A stretch of DNA of 64,000 nt. Origin: Croceivirga thetidis. Lineage in GTDB: Bacteria; Bacteroidota; Bacteroidia; Flavobacteriales; Flavobacteriaceae. The first letter of the stretch is position 1, and every line of letters starts with the position of its first letter. Positions 56,581-64,000 of this stretch are shown piece by piece. Both the position numbers and the translations under genes were made by a program. The notes under the pieces were generated by a model. The model was not told the origin of the DNA. It made no database searches and saw only the letters and a program-made list of their open reading frames with translations. The stretch spans positions 836,280 through 900,279 of the forward strand of contig NZ_JAAWWL010000002.1 in NCBI RefSeq assembly GCF_012272815.1, in the 5' to 3' direction.

Positions 56581-57114
56581 TCAATGCATGATTCTCAAGG
56601 CCCATCTCGAACGAAAATCTTCCTCCGATTTTTCCTGAAATTGAAAAACAATATCATCCATAATAATCAAAAACTGATCAACGTGATAGCGCATATCATC
56701 AAAAGGTACATTTTCAATGTTTTCAAAGGCACCCAATCTGGTTTTCATCCATTTAAGGTGCGGCTCTAATTTTCTAAAATTGACCTTTATTTCTTCTTCA
56801 TCAAGAGGATCAATGGATAAATTTTCGTTGCCCTCTTGCAAGAAAGTGTTCATTTGAACCAGTTTATTCAGGGAGAGATTTAATTCAGCATAGTCACAAT
56901 CATGGTAACGGCAAGAGTAGAGTTCATTCACGAGCCTCTGACTCAACATTCGTTGACGCCCAGCTAAGTTAACTAACAAAGCAGCTGATCGCTGTTTGTT
57001 CAAACTGTTTTGAATCATTGACTGTATAGCAATGGTCAAGACAATTATCGAAACAACGAACAAAACGTAAGCTCTAATTCCTTTTTTAAATAGATTGGGT
57101 AATTTAAGCATCAT
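56581..57114 (-). CDS. Truncated tandem copy of the PilJ/NarX-type sensory protein
   Basis: The 177-residue product aligns to its neighbour from residue 1 to about 168 with some 80 percent identity by eye, including NLAGRQRMLSQR, then ends after a short unrelated tail (SRWALRIMH), so TM2 and the cytoplasmic helices are missing. It is most simply the remnant of a tandem duplication with loss of the 3' half. The retained part is well conserved, so an anchored periplasmic protein could still be made. Confidence 0.7.
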   Translation of the reverse strand: MMLKLPNLFKKGIRAYVLFVVSIIVLTIAIQSMIQNSLNKQRSAALLVNLAGRQRMLSQRLVNELYSCRYHDCDYAELNLSLNKLVQMNTFLQEGNENLSIDPLDEEEIKVNFRKLEPHLKWMKTRLGAFENIENVPFDDMRYHVDQFLIIMDDIVFQFQEKSEEDFRSRWALRIMH

Positions 57115-57202
57115 TAACGTTCAAAAATTACAATTTGCCTCTTGTAATAGAACGAATATGAGTGGGATTTGTTATTTGTATTGTAAGTTTTATCTTACAT
57201 TT

Positions 57203-57228
57203 AAAAAACAGGGAATACGAAACGTATT
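57203..57228 (-). terminator. Probable terminator after the serA gene
   Basis: Six-bp stem AATACG/CGTATT (57214-57219, 57223-57228) with a 3-base loop and, on the minus strand, a T run at 57208-57203. Lies directly after the serA stop at 57230. Confidence 0.45.
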
Positions 57229-57229
57229 T

Positions 57230-59122
57230 CTAATAAAGAACCCTAAATTTTATGGTGTTCTCTACTTCTTTCAATGCTTGCATTACTTCTTTGTTGTAAT
57301 CCTTATCCACATCTGTGATTACATATCCCACCTTTGGTTCAGTTGATAGATATTGACCTGAAATGTTTAAGTCATATTTTGCCAAAACTTCATTTATCTT
57401 GGCCATGATTCCTGGAACATTTTTATGAATATGTAAGAATCGATGCCTATTCTCTTGCTTGGGTAAGCGAATATTCGGGAAGTTAACCGCGTCAACAGTA
57501 TTACCGGAGTTGATATAATCCATAATTTTATTTGGCACAAAATCAGCAATATCACGCTGGGCCTCTTGGGTACTTCCACCAACATGGGGAGTAAGAATCA
57601 CATTATCCAACCCTCGTAATTCGGTTTCAAAATCACCGTTGCTCCTTGGCTCTTTCGGATATACATCGATTGCCGCACCACCCAACTTACCTGATTTAAG
57701 GGCTGATACCAACGCTGGTATATCAACAACGAAGCCGCGTGCCAAGTTTACTAGCATTGCCCCGTCTTTCATTTGATTTATTTCGCGTTCCCCTATGAAG
57801 TTCTTATTTGCGGGATTATCGTCAATGTGCAGGGTCACTACATCAGAAATAGATAACAAGTCTTCAAGACGACTACATTTAACCGCATTACCCAATGCTA
57901 GCTTGTCAGAGACATCATAGTAGTATACCCGCATACCTAGGGCTTCAGCTAATACGGATAGTTGCTTTCCAATATTTCCGTATCCAATAATCCCCAAATT
58001 TTTGCCACGAACCTCATTGGAATTAAGTGCGGTCTTAAACCACTTTCCATTGTGGATTTCAGAGCTGCGAGTAAAGACATTTCGCATCAACATAATGATC
58101 TCACCAATAGCCAATTCAACCACGGATCTTGTATTACTATAAGGTGCATTAAAAACAATAACTCCGCGTTCTTTAGCTGCCTCCAATGCTATTTGTGTAG
58201 TTCCAATACAAAAGGCACCTATAACCAAAAGTTTATCTGCTGCAGCAAGAACCTTTTCGGTTACTTGCGTTTTTGAACGAATACCCAAAACATGAATTCC
58301 TTTTATTTTTTCAATCAATTCATCTTCAGGAATACTATTTTTCACCAATTCAACCGAAAACCCATCATTAGAGAGATTTTCAAATGCATCAGGATGCACG
58401 TTTTCAAGTAATAGTATTTTAATTCTGTTCTTGGGGTACGAAATTTTTCTAGGTAAATCGTTCACGAATAAAAATTCATTAAGGTTCGGTGTAATATAAT
58501 CGGCATTCTTAGCTGCCTTTTCGCGATGCACGTTTTCAGTGTAAGCAAAAAATTTATCGGCAATTCCGGCTTCACGCATGACATAATCACTGTAGCCATC
58601 ACCAATCACGTGTATTTCACCGTCAAGTTCCAAATTTTTTAAACATTCTATTTTTCCATTGTGCGAAGACAAGACATTCTGTTCATCAAAACCCACAATA
58701 TTACCTTTATCATCAAATTTAAATGTGTTGGCATACACACGATTTGAAGGAATGTTATATTCTTCAACAATGGGGTCTATAAACTCTTTGAAGCCGCAGG
58801 AAATAACATAAATATCATCTGAATGGGAGTGAAAAAATTCTTTGTTCTCTTCAATAGACTTTGAGATTTTCTTTTCCAATTCGGTAATTAAATCTGCAAG
58901 GTCGGCTTCCTTGGCATTAAGTAGCTTGATTCTACGCTCCAACGACTCCGTAAATGAAATATCTCCATCAATTCCAAGGTTGGTGATTTCTTGAATTTCA
59001 TCTAATATTTCTAGCCTTTTCGGATTATGCCTCAAGGTCATTTCCGCCAGAACATCCAATGCCTCAACTTGCGTAAGGGTACTATCAAAATCAAAAACGT
59101 ATTTCCGTTTTGTACCGACCAT
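57230..59122 (-). CDS. serA: HAD phosphatase - D-3-phosphoglycerate dehydrogenase fusion
   Basis: The 630-residue protein joins two enzymes. Residues 1-225 form a SerB-like HAD-IB domain: motif I VFDFDSTLT (Asp11, Asp13) and GDGYSDY (174-180). From about 230 follows phosphoglycerate dehydrogenase with GIIGYGNIGKQL, NLARGFVVD and the catalytic ILTPHVGGST, then an ACT regulatory domain (about 555-630). It could catalyse the first and last steps of serine synthesis. All recognisable motifs of both parts are intact; whether the HAD part hydrolyses phosphoserine is inferred. Confidence 0.92.
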   Translation of the reverse strand: MVGTKRKYVFDFDSTLTQVEALDVLAEMTLRHNPKRLEILDEIQEITNLGIDGDISFTESLERRIKLLNAKEADLADLITELEKKISKSIEENKEFFHSHSDDIYVISCGFKEFIDPIVEEYNIPSNRVYANTFKFDDKGNIVGFDEQNVLSSHNGKIECLKNLELDGEIHVIGDGYSDYVMREAGIADKFFAYTENVHREKAAKNADYITPNLNEFLFVNDLPRKISYPKNRIKILLLENVHPDAFENLSNDGFSVELVKNSIPEDELIEKIKGIHVLGIRSKTQVTEKVLAAADKLLVIGAFCIGTTQIALEAAKERGVIVFNAPYSNTRSVVELAIGEIIMLMRNVFTRSSEIHNGKWFKTALNSNEVRGKNLGIIGYGNIGKQLSVLAEALGMRVYYYDVSDKLALGNAVKCSRLEDLLSISDVVTLHIDDNPANKNFIGEREINQMKDGAMLVNLARGFVVDIPALVSALKSGKLGGAAIDVYPKEPRSNGDFETELRGLDNVILTPHVGGSTQEAQRDIADFVPNKIMDYINSGNTVDAVNFPNIRLPKQENRHRFLHIHKNVPGIMAKINEVLAKYDLNISGQYLSTEPKVGYVITDVDKDYNKEVMQALKEVENTIKFRVLY

Positions 59123-59139
59123 CGTAAAGAATTAAGCGG

Positions 59140-59147
59140 CAAATTTA
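59140..59147 (-). promoter_or_regulatory. -7 box of serA promoter (TAAATTTG)
   Basis: Exact TAnnTTTG on the minus strand, 17 bases upstream of the serA ATG. Confidence 0.5.
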
Positions 59148-59257
59148 ATTAATTCGGTTATCTCCATTTCCTAAAAAATAGAAAAGTAACATTTGATTCG
59201 AGAATTGTAGAAGATCGGCCAAAAATCACAGTGATTTTTCCACCCAGATGTTTGAAA

Positions 59258-59710
59258 TTAAAACCAGCGTCTAACAGCTTTTAAATACAATTTATACTCT
59301 TGCCCGAATTTTTTTGCGAGTTCTTCCTCTTCCGGAATAATCTGGAACTTATTCATGTAAAAGACATAGCCTCCAACCAGTAGGGTGTTGAATGCATTTT
59401 GGAATTCAAGTCCTAAAGCAACCAATAATAACAGCATGGCCAAGTACATTGGATTTCGTGACAGGTCGTAAATACCTGTAGTCACCAAACTCGATGCTTT
59501 TTGTGGTCTTTGCGGATTTACCGTTGTTTTTTTTAGTCTAAACTGTACAATAGCGATAACGGCAATCAAAATAGCAATGCCCAAAAGCACTTTGGTGAAC
59601 ACTTCCCTACCAAAAAAATCGAATTTACCCACTGGTAAGATTCTAGCTAGAAAGAACATCAATGCACCGAATACCAAGAATATAATAGCTGGCGGGAGTT
59701 TTAATCTCAT
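59258..59710 (-). CDS. Isoprenylcysteine carboxyl methyltransferase-family membrane protein
   Basis: The 150-residue protein has four or so transmembrane helices and the ICMT/phospholipid-methyltransferase motifs LVTTGIYDLSRNPMYLAMLLL and EEELAKKFGQEYKLYLK. The bacterial substrate is unknown. Its gene is divergent from rdgB, separated by 38 bases. Confidence 0.85.
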   Translation of the reverse strand: MRLKLPPAIIFLVFGALMFFLARILPVGKFDFFGREVFTKVLLGIAILIAVIAIVQFRLKKTTVNPQRPQKASSLVTTGIYDLSRNPMYLAMLLLLVALGLEFQNAFNTLLVGGYVFYMNKFQIIPEEEELAKKFGQEYKLYLKAVRRWF

Positions 59711-59748
59711 TAATCGAAAATACTACTTTTACCAACAAAACAAGGAAC

Positions 59749-60327
59749 GTGAAATTAGTGTTTGCAACACATAACAAGAACAAATTTGAAGAAGTTCGAA
59801 AACTTGTGCCAAATCACATAGAGCTGTTATCACTTACCGATATTGATTGTTTTGAAGAAATATCTGAAACTGGTGAAACGCTTCAAGAAAATGCCAAAAT
59901 CAAAAGTGACTTCGTCCGCAAGAATTATGGCTTGGACTGTTTTTCTGATGATACCGGTCTTTTAGTTGACGCCCTAAATGGTGAACCTGGTGTGTATTCA
60001 GCACGTTACGCCGGCCCATCGAAAAGCGCCGAAGCCAATATGGAAAAAATATTAAACAAGATGGGGCTTTTAGAAAACCGATCAGCGCGATTCGAAACGG
60101 TAATTTCACTACATTTTCAGGGCATTCATCATTTTTTCACCGGTACCGTAGATGGAAAAATAATAAAAGAAAAAAGAGGTGAAAATGGTTTTGGATACGA
60201 CCCTATATTCATGCCAAATGGGTACCTAGAGACTTTTGCAGAACTACCCCTTGAAATTAAAAACAAGATCGGCCATCGCGGTAAAGCAATGGCCCAATTA
60301 ATGGACTATTTGAAAAAGAACAGTTAA
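59749..60327 (+). CDS. rdgB: Non-canonical purine NTP pyrophosphatase (RdgB/HAM1)
   Basis: The enzyme hydrolyses dITP, XTP and similar damaged nucleotides to monophosphates. The 192-residue protein has FATHNKNKFEEV, SDDTGLLVDALNGEPGVYSARY and GFGYDPIFMP. It starts at a GTG (59749), since the first residues MKLVFATHN match the family N-terminus and no ATG lies upstream in frame. Length is standard. Confidence 0.94.
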   Translation: MKLVFATHNKNKFEEVRKLVPNHIELLSLTDIDCFEEISETGETLQENAKIKSDFVRKNYGLDCFSDDTGLLVDALNGEPGVYSARYAGPSKSAEANMEKILNKMGLLENRSARFETVISLHFQGIHHFFTGTVDGKIIKEKRGENGFGYDPIFMPNGYLETFAELPLEIKNKIGHRGKAMAQLMDYLKKNS

Positions 60328-60341
60328 GTCATAAATAAGTG

Positions 60342-60391
60342 TACCTTTGCCGGCTATTAACGACGCCAACCGTTCGATAAGTACAACGGTT
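60342..60391 (+). promoter_or_regulatory. Promoter and leader hairpin of the DEAD-box helicase gene
   Basis: Exact -7 box TACCTTTG at 60342-60349, followed by a leader of about 110 bases containing a 7-bp stem AACCGTT/AACGGTT (60368-60374, 60385-60391) with a 10-base loop. Long structured leaders are known for cold-inducible helicase mRNAs; whether that applies here is a guess. Confidence 0.4.
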
Positions 60392-60468
60392 TAGGAGTGT
60401 TGTTTCGGGCAAGGGTTTAAATAGCATCGCTCAACGCAACACAAATTTTAGCGATATTATTTAAAACT

Positions 60469-62184
60469 ATGACATTCCATGAATTAGGATTGCAGCAGTC
60501 CTTGCTTGATGCTGTTAACGACTTGGGTTTTGAAACACCTTCTGAGGTACAAGAAAAAGCCATTCCTATTTTACTTTCAAAAGAATCGGATTTAGTGGCC
60601 TTAGCCCAAACCGGTACAGGTAAAACCGCAGCTTTTGGTTTTCCTTTGATTCAAAAAATAAACGGCGATAGTAGAACCACCCAAGGTTTGATCCTATCAC
60701 CTACCCGTGAACTCTGTGTGCAAATTGCAAAAGAAATGCAGTTGTATTCGAAGTATGAAAAAGGTATGGGCATTGTTGCCATCTATGGTGGCGCCAGTAT
60801 TTCAGACCAAGCCAAAAAAATAAAACGTGGAGCCCAAATTGTAGTAGCTACACCCGGGCGGATGAAAGATATGATCAGCCGAGGAATGGTCGATATCTCA
60901 AAAATCGATTATTGTATACTTGATGAAGCCGATGAAATGCTCAATATGGGCTTTTATGAGGATATAAAAGACATTCTATCGAATACCCCGGAGGACAAAT
61001 CTACTTGGCTTTTCTCTGCAACCATGCCCAAAGAAGTGGCTACAATTGCGAAAAAATTCATGCATAAACCCATAGAAATCACTGTGGGAGCTAAAAATGC
61101 CGGGGCCACAACAGTTCAACATGAATATTATGTTGTTGGAGGACGAGACCGTTATGCCGCTTTAAAAAGATTGGCAGATGCAAATCCTGGAATATTTTCA
61201 GTAGTGTTCTGCCGAACAAAACGCGATACCCAAAAAATTGCTGAAAAGCTAATCGAAGATGGGTATAATGCTGGAGCCCTACATGGTGATTTGAGTCAAA
61301 ACCAACGTGATTTGGCAATGAATGCCTTCCGTAAAAAACAAATTCAAATGTTGGTGGCTACCGATGTCGCTGCGCGTGGTATCGATGTTGATGACATAAC
61401 ACATGTTATCAATTACCAACTACCCGACGAAATAGAAACCTATACCCACAGAAGTGGACGAACAGGTCGAGCTGGAAAGTCTGGAGTTTCCATGGTTATC
61501 GTTACTCGAAGTGAAATGCGAAAAATCAAAGCGATTGAGCGCATTATCAAACAAGAATTTGACAAAAAAGAGATTCCATCTGGAATGGAAATCTGTGAAA
61601 TTCAATTGTACCATTTGGCCAATAAAATCAAGGATACCACCATCAATGATAAAATTGAAGGATACTTACCCGCAATCAATGATGTCTTGGAAGGTGTTGA
61701 CCGCGAAGAACTCATTAAAAAAGTATTCTCTGTTGAGTTTACCCGTTTTTACAATTACTACAGTAAAACCAAAGATTTAAGTGCTGGTAAGGTAAGCGAA
61801 AAAGAAGGTGAATTTTCAAGTGAAGGCTCTGTACGTTACTTTATTAACCTTGGCGAACGTGATGGCTATGATTGGATGTCATTAAAAGATTTTCTAAGGG
61901 ATACCCTTGGTTTTGACCGTGATGATATTTACAAGGTAGACACTAAGAACTCCTTTTCCTTTTTTAATACCGATGCAAAATTAACCCCACTGGTATTAGA
62001 GACTTTCAATGAGTTTAAAATTAAAGGTCGATTTGTCAATGTAGAGGTTTCAAATAATCCTGGAGGCAATAAAAGACGGAAAGACCGAAAAAAGGGACAC
62101 CGCAAAGGAGGGAATTCAAACTTTCGTTCCCGCAAAGAATCGTCAGGCAAAAGAAGAGGTGGAAGAAAAAAAGGCTTCCAGTAA
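60469..62184 (+). CDS. DEAD-box RNA helicase with DbpA-type RNA-binding domain
   Basis: The 571-residue helicase has Q-motif and Walker A AQTGTGKT, DEAD box LDEADEML, SAT, ARGIDV and HRSGRTGRAG, then a region (about 470-545) resembling the DbpA RNA-binding domain, and a Lys/Arg-rich C-terminal tail (KRRKDRKKGHRKGG) likely to bind RNA. It probably assists ribosome assembly or RNA decay. It has its own promoter and an untranslated leader of over 100 bases. Confidence 0.92.
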   Translation: MTFHELGLQQSLLDAVNDLGFETPSEVQEKAIPILLSKESDLVALAQTGTGKTAAFGFPLIQKINGDSRTTQGLILSPTRELCVQIAKEMQLYSKYEKGMGIVAIYGGASISDQAKKIKRGAQIVVATPGRMKDMISRGMVDISKIDYCILDEADEMLNMGFYEDIKDILSNTPEDKSTWLFSATMPKEVATIAKKFMHKPIEITVGAKNAGATTVQHEYYVVGGRDRYAALKRLADANPGIFSVVFCRTKRDTQKIAEKLIEDGYNAGALHGDLSQNQRDLAMNAFRKKQIQMLVATDVAARGIDVDDITHVINYQLPDEIETYTHRSGRTGRAGKSGVSMVIVTRSEMRKIKAIERIIKQEFDKKEIPSGMEICEIQLYHLANKIKDTTINDKIEGYLPAINDVLEGVDREELIKKVFSVEFTRFYNYYSKTKDLSAGKVSEKEGEFSSEGSVRYFINLGERDGYDWMSLKDFLRDTLGFDRDDIYKVDTKNSFSFFNTDAKLTPLVLETFNEFKIKGRFVNVEVSNNPGGNKRRKDRKKGHRKGGNSNFRSRKESSGKRRGGRKKGFQ

Positions 62185-62260
62185 TGTTAAGACGCTGCTA
62201 AAGATTTGCAAAGGCCGTTCTAAATGGCCTTGTTTTGTAACTTTAACAACAAATCTGCTA

Positions 62261-63049
62261 ATGAAGAGAGTTCTACTGGTAATCCTTTTTCTAACCACAT
62301 TTGTGGCTCTGGCTCAAGACGACACTGCAAACGTAATGTCAGATGAATTGACTGCTACTGTGGTTAATGCCCAGACCAGTTTTGCTTTAGAAAGTGTACA
62401 TGTCATTAACCTCACACAAGTTGTTGGGACAATCACGGGTAAAAAAGGTGAATTTACCATTAAGGCTGCTGTCAACGATACCCTGTATTTAACCTATCTG
62501 GGATTCAAGCCACAAAAAATTAGGGTTACCAACGATATGTTTAAAATTGAGGATAACAAAATTGCATTGACCGAATTGGCATTTGCCCTTGAAGAAGTTG
62601 TTGTCAGACCATATCAATTAACCGGATATCTTGAAATAGATGTTAAAAACCTGCCGTTAAATAGTGCTTATCAGTATAGTATTTCTGGACTAAACAAAAG
62701 TTATGAGGCAGGGAATAAAAGTCCGAGTGCTGTAACAAAAGTTTTGGGTGCGATTCTAAACCCTGCAGATCTCTTGCGAAATTTATTTGGTAAAAAGCCA
62801 AAACAAATGCGAAAACTCCAACAAATGAAGCAAGATGAGGATATTAGAAACTTACTGGCTTCAAAATTTGATCGCGTAACCTTGACGGAGTTATTGCAAA
62901 TAGAGAAAATTGATATCGAAGATATTTTGAACAACTGCAGTTACTCACGAAGTTTTATCGCTACGGCCAATGACCTGCAAATACTTGATGCCATTAGTAG
63001 TTGCTATGAAGATTATAAGGCTTTGAACAAAGGAAATCGAGGTCGTTGA
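62261..63049 (+). CDS. Exported protein with carboxypeptidase-regulatory-like domain
   Basis: The 262-residue protein has a signal peptide (MKRVLLVILFLTTFVALA), a beta-sandwich CarboxypepD_reg-like domain (about 25-110, GTITGKKGEFTIKA, LYLTYLGFKPQKIRV) and an alpha-helical C-terminal part of unknown family. The start at 62261 is chosen because it gives a clean signal peptide; the frame opens at 62159 inside the helicase gene. It may be an envelope protein; no receptor gene is next to it. Confidence 0.75.
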   Translation: MKRVLLVILFLTTFVALAQDDTANVMSDELTATVVNAQTSFALESVHVINLTQVVGTITGKKGEFTIKAAVNDTLYLTYLGFKPQKIRVTNDMFKIEDNKIALTELAFALEEVVVRPYQLTGYLEIDVKNLPLNSAYQYSISGLNKSYEAGNKSPSAVTKVLGAILNPADLLRNLFGKKPKQMRKLQQMKQDEDIRNLLASKFDRVTLTELLQIEKIDIEDILNNCSYSRSFIATANDLQILDAISSCYEDYKALNKGNRGR

Positions 63050-63104
63050 ACAATTAATTTTTCGTTTCAACATTCATTTCTATCTTTAGGCAAAATCCCT
63101 AAAT

Positions 63105-64000
63105 ATGCGTAAAACGCTTATTGCCATGTCAATACTTTCGTTGCTTTTTGCTTGTAAAAAGGTCACAAAAGAGGTTCCCAAAAACGATACTATTGTTGCT
63201 GAAAATGAAGAGGTTACCCCAAATAAAAACCCTTTTTATTGGGATGGTGCCAACATCTATTTTTTACTGACAGATCGCTTCAACAACGGTAATCCAAATA
63301 AGGACATAAATTTCAACAGAACAGATTCTACTGCTGTTCTTCGGGGTTTTGAAGGAGGTGACATCGTTGGTATTACACAAAAAATAGAAGAAGGATACTT
63401 TACAGATTTGGGAATAAATGCCATTTGGTTCACTCCTGTAGTGGAACAGATTCATGGTTCAACCAATGAAGGCACGGGCAATACCTACGGTTATCATGGT
63501 TATTGGACCAAAGATTGGACGAACATAGATCCTAACTTCGGAACGAAAAATGAGTTGCAAGAATTGGTTAAAACAGCTCACAAAAATGGAATTCGTGTGT
63601 TGCTGGATGTGGTTTTAAACCATACCGGACCGGTGACCGATGTAGATCCTGTTTGGCCCAGTGAATGGGTGCGAACAGATCCAAAATGCGATTTTACCAA
63701 CTACGAGGGTACTACGGCATGTACCCTTGTTGAAAACCTTCCGGATATTTTAACCGAATCAGATGAAGAAGTGGAGTTGCCTGATGCGCTCTTGGCCAAA
63801 TGGAAATCTGAAGGTAGGCTTAGTCAAGAACTGGACGAGCTGCAACGTTTCTTTGACCGAACCGGCTATCCGCGAGCGCCTCGTTTTTACATAATCAAAT
63901 GGTTAACGGATTACATTCACGAGTTTGGTGTTGACGGTTTTCGGGTAGATACAGTAAAGCACGTAAACGAAAATGCCTGGGGTGAATTACGGAAAGAAGC
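63105..64000 (+). CDS. Alpha-amylase family lipoprotein (GH13), 3' truncated by window edge
   Basis: At least 298 residues are visible, starting MRKTLIAMSILS with lipobox LLFAC, so it should be a surface or periplasmic lipoprotein. The GH13 regions are seen: IYFLLTDRFNNG, VLLDVVLNHTGP (region I), and GFRVDTVKHVN (region II, with the catalytic Asp), plus GINAIWFTP. Regions III and IV, with the Glu and second Asp, lie beyond the end. It probably cleaves alpha-1,4-glucans. No sus-like receptor is seen in the visible part. Confidence 0.9.
   Translation, partial: MRKTLIAMSILSLLFACKKVTKEVPKNDTIVAENEEVTPNKNPFYWDGANIYFLLTDRFNNGNPNKDINFNRTDSTAVLRGFEGGDIVGITQKIEEGYFTDLGINAIWFTPVVEQIHGSTNEGTGNTYGYHGYWTKDWTNIDPNFGTKNELQELVKTAHKNGIRVLLDVVLNHTGPVTDVDPVWPSEWVRTDPKCDFTNYEGTTACTLVENLPDILTESDEEVELPDALLAKWKSEGRLSQELDELQRFFDRTGYPRAPRFYIIKWLTDYIHEFGVDGFRVDTVKHVNENAWGELRKE

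Overview
The window is a compact, AT-rich bacterial chromosome segment with about 68 protein genes. No rRNA, tRNA, CRISPR array, insertion sequence or prophage was seen. The gene families point to Bacteroidota, most likely the marine Flavobacteriaceae. Signs of this are a DUF4835/PorD-type protein, tandem DUF4249 lipoproteins beside a TonB-dependent receptor, DUF4294, DUF6095, DUF6495 and DUF6913 proteins, a long-form GAPDH, a monomeric isocitrate dehydrogenase, Shine-Dalgarno-poor starts, and many promoters carrying the Bacteroidota -7 box TAnnTTTG. Family names are from memory of the families; no database search was run.

Layout. 0-2.1 kb: 3' end of a voltage-gated-type K+ channel with a C-terminal zinc ribbon, then miaA and a gluconokinase. 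2.1-9.7 kb (minus): an RprX/RprY-like two-component system, coaE-ybbR-glycosyltransferase, fabI, recN. 9.7-14.6 kb (minus): a block for envelope and cofactor work (DUF4835/PorD-type, coaBC, omega/Rpb6-like subunit, bamD, dapA, DUF6913). 14.7-20.1 kb: a small orphan protein, an M23 peptidase, DUF3089 hydrolase, ligA, LOG-family protein, prmC. 20.1-26.4 kb (mostly plus): ribD, HAD phosphatase, EamA transporter, YigZ, thioesterase, dnaA, low-MW phosphatase, RsmI-like methylase. 26.4-29.6 kb (minus): dapF, GNAT, mltG and a second transglycosylase-like protein, a cell-wall group. 29.7-37.8 kb (plus): HtrA protease, GAPDH, a membrane coiled-coil protein, GNAT, trmD, rplS, an apparently gene-free 580-bp interval, and icd. 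38-43.5 kb: TonB receptor, two DUF4249 lipoproteins, GntP permease. 43.5-49.4 kb: DUF6095, DUF4294, M42 peptidase, NUDIX, hisS, DUF6495, and the rpsF-rpsR-rplI operon. 49.6-55.6 kb: an orphan LytTR regulator, priA, DUF2147, YihY, nadC, rlmH. 55.5-59.1 kb: a PilJ/NarX-type sensory protein with a truncated tandem copy, then a HAD-phosphoglycerate dehydrogenase fusion. 59.2-64 kb: a membrane methyltransferase, rdgB-type NTPase, DEAD-box helicase, a carboxypeptidase-regulatory-domain protein and the 5' part of an alpha-amylase lipoprotein.

Most of the window is housekeeping. The parts least explained by known genes are: (1) 35.14-35.52 kb, which has a good promoter and a strong terminator but no recognisable gene; (2) the PilJ-type protein, whose cytoplasmic helix resembles a histidine-kinase dimerisation helix without an ATPase domain, with its truncated duplicate; (3) LytTR-type sites upstream of the orphan LytTR regulator; (4) several start-codon and promoter arrangements that suggest near-leaderless or non-ATG initiation.
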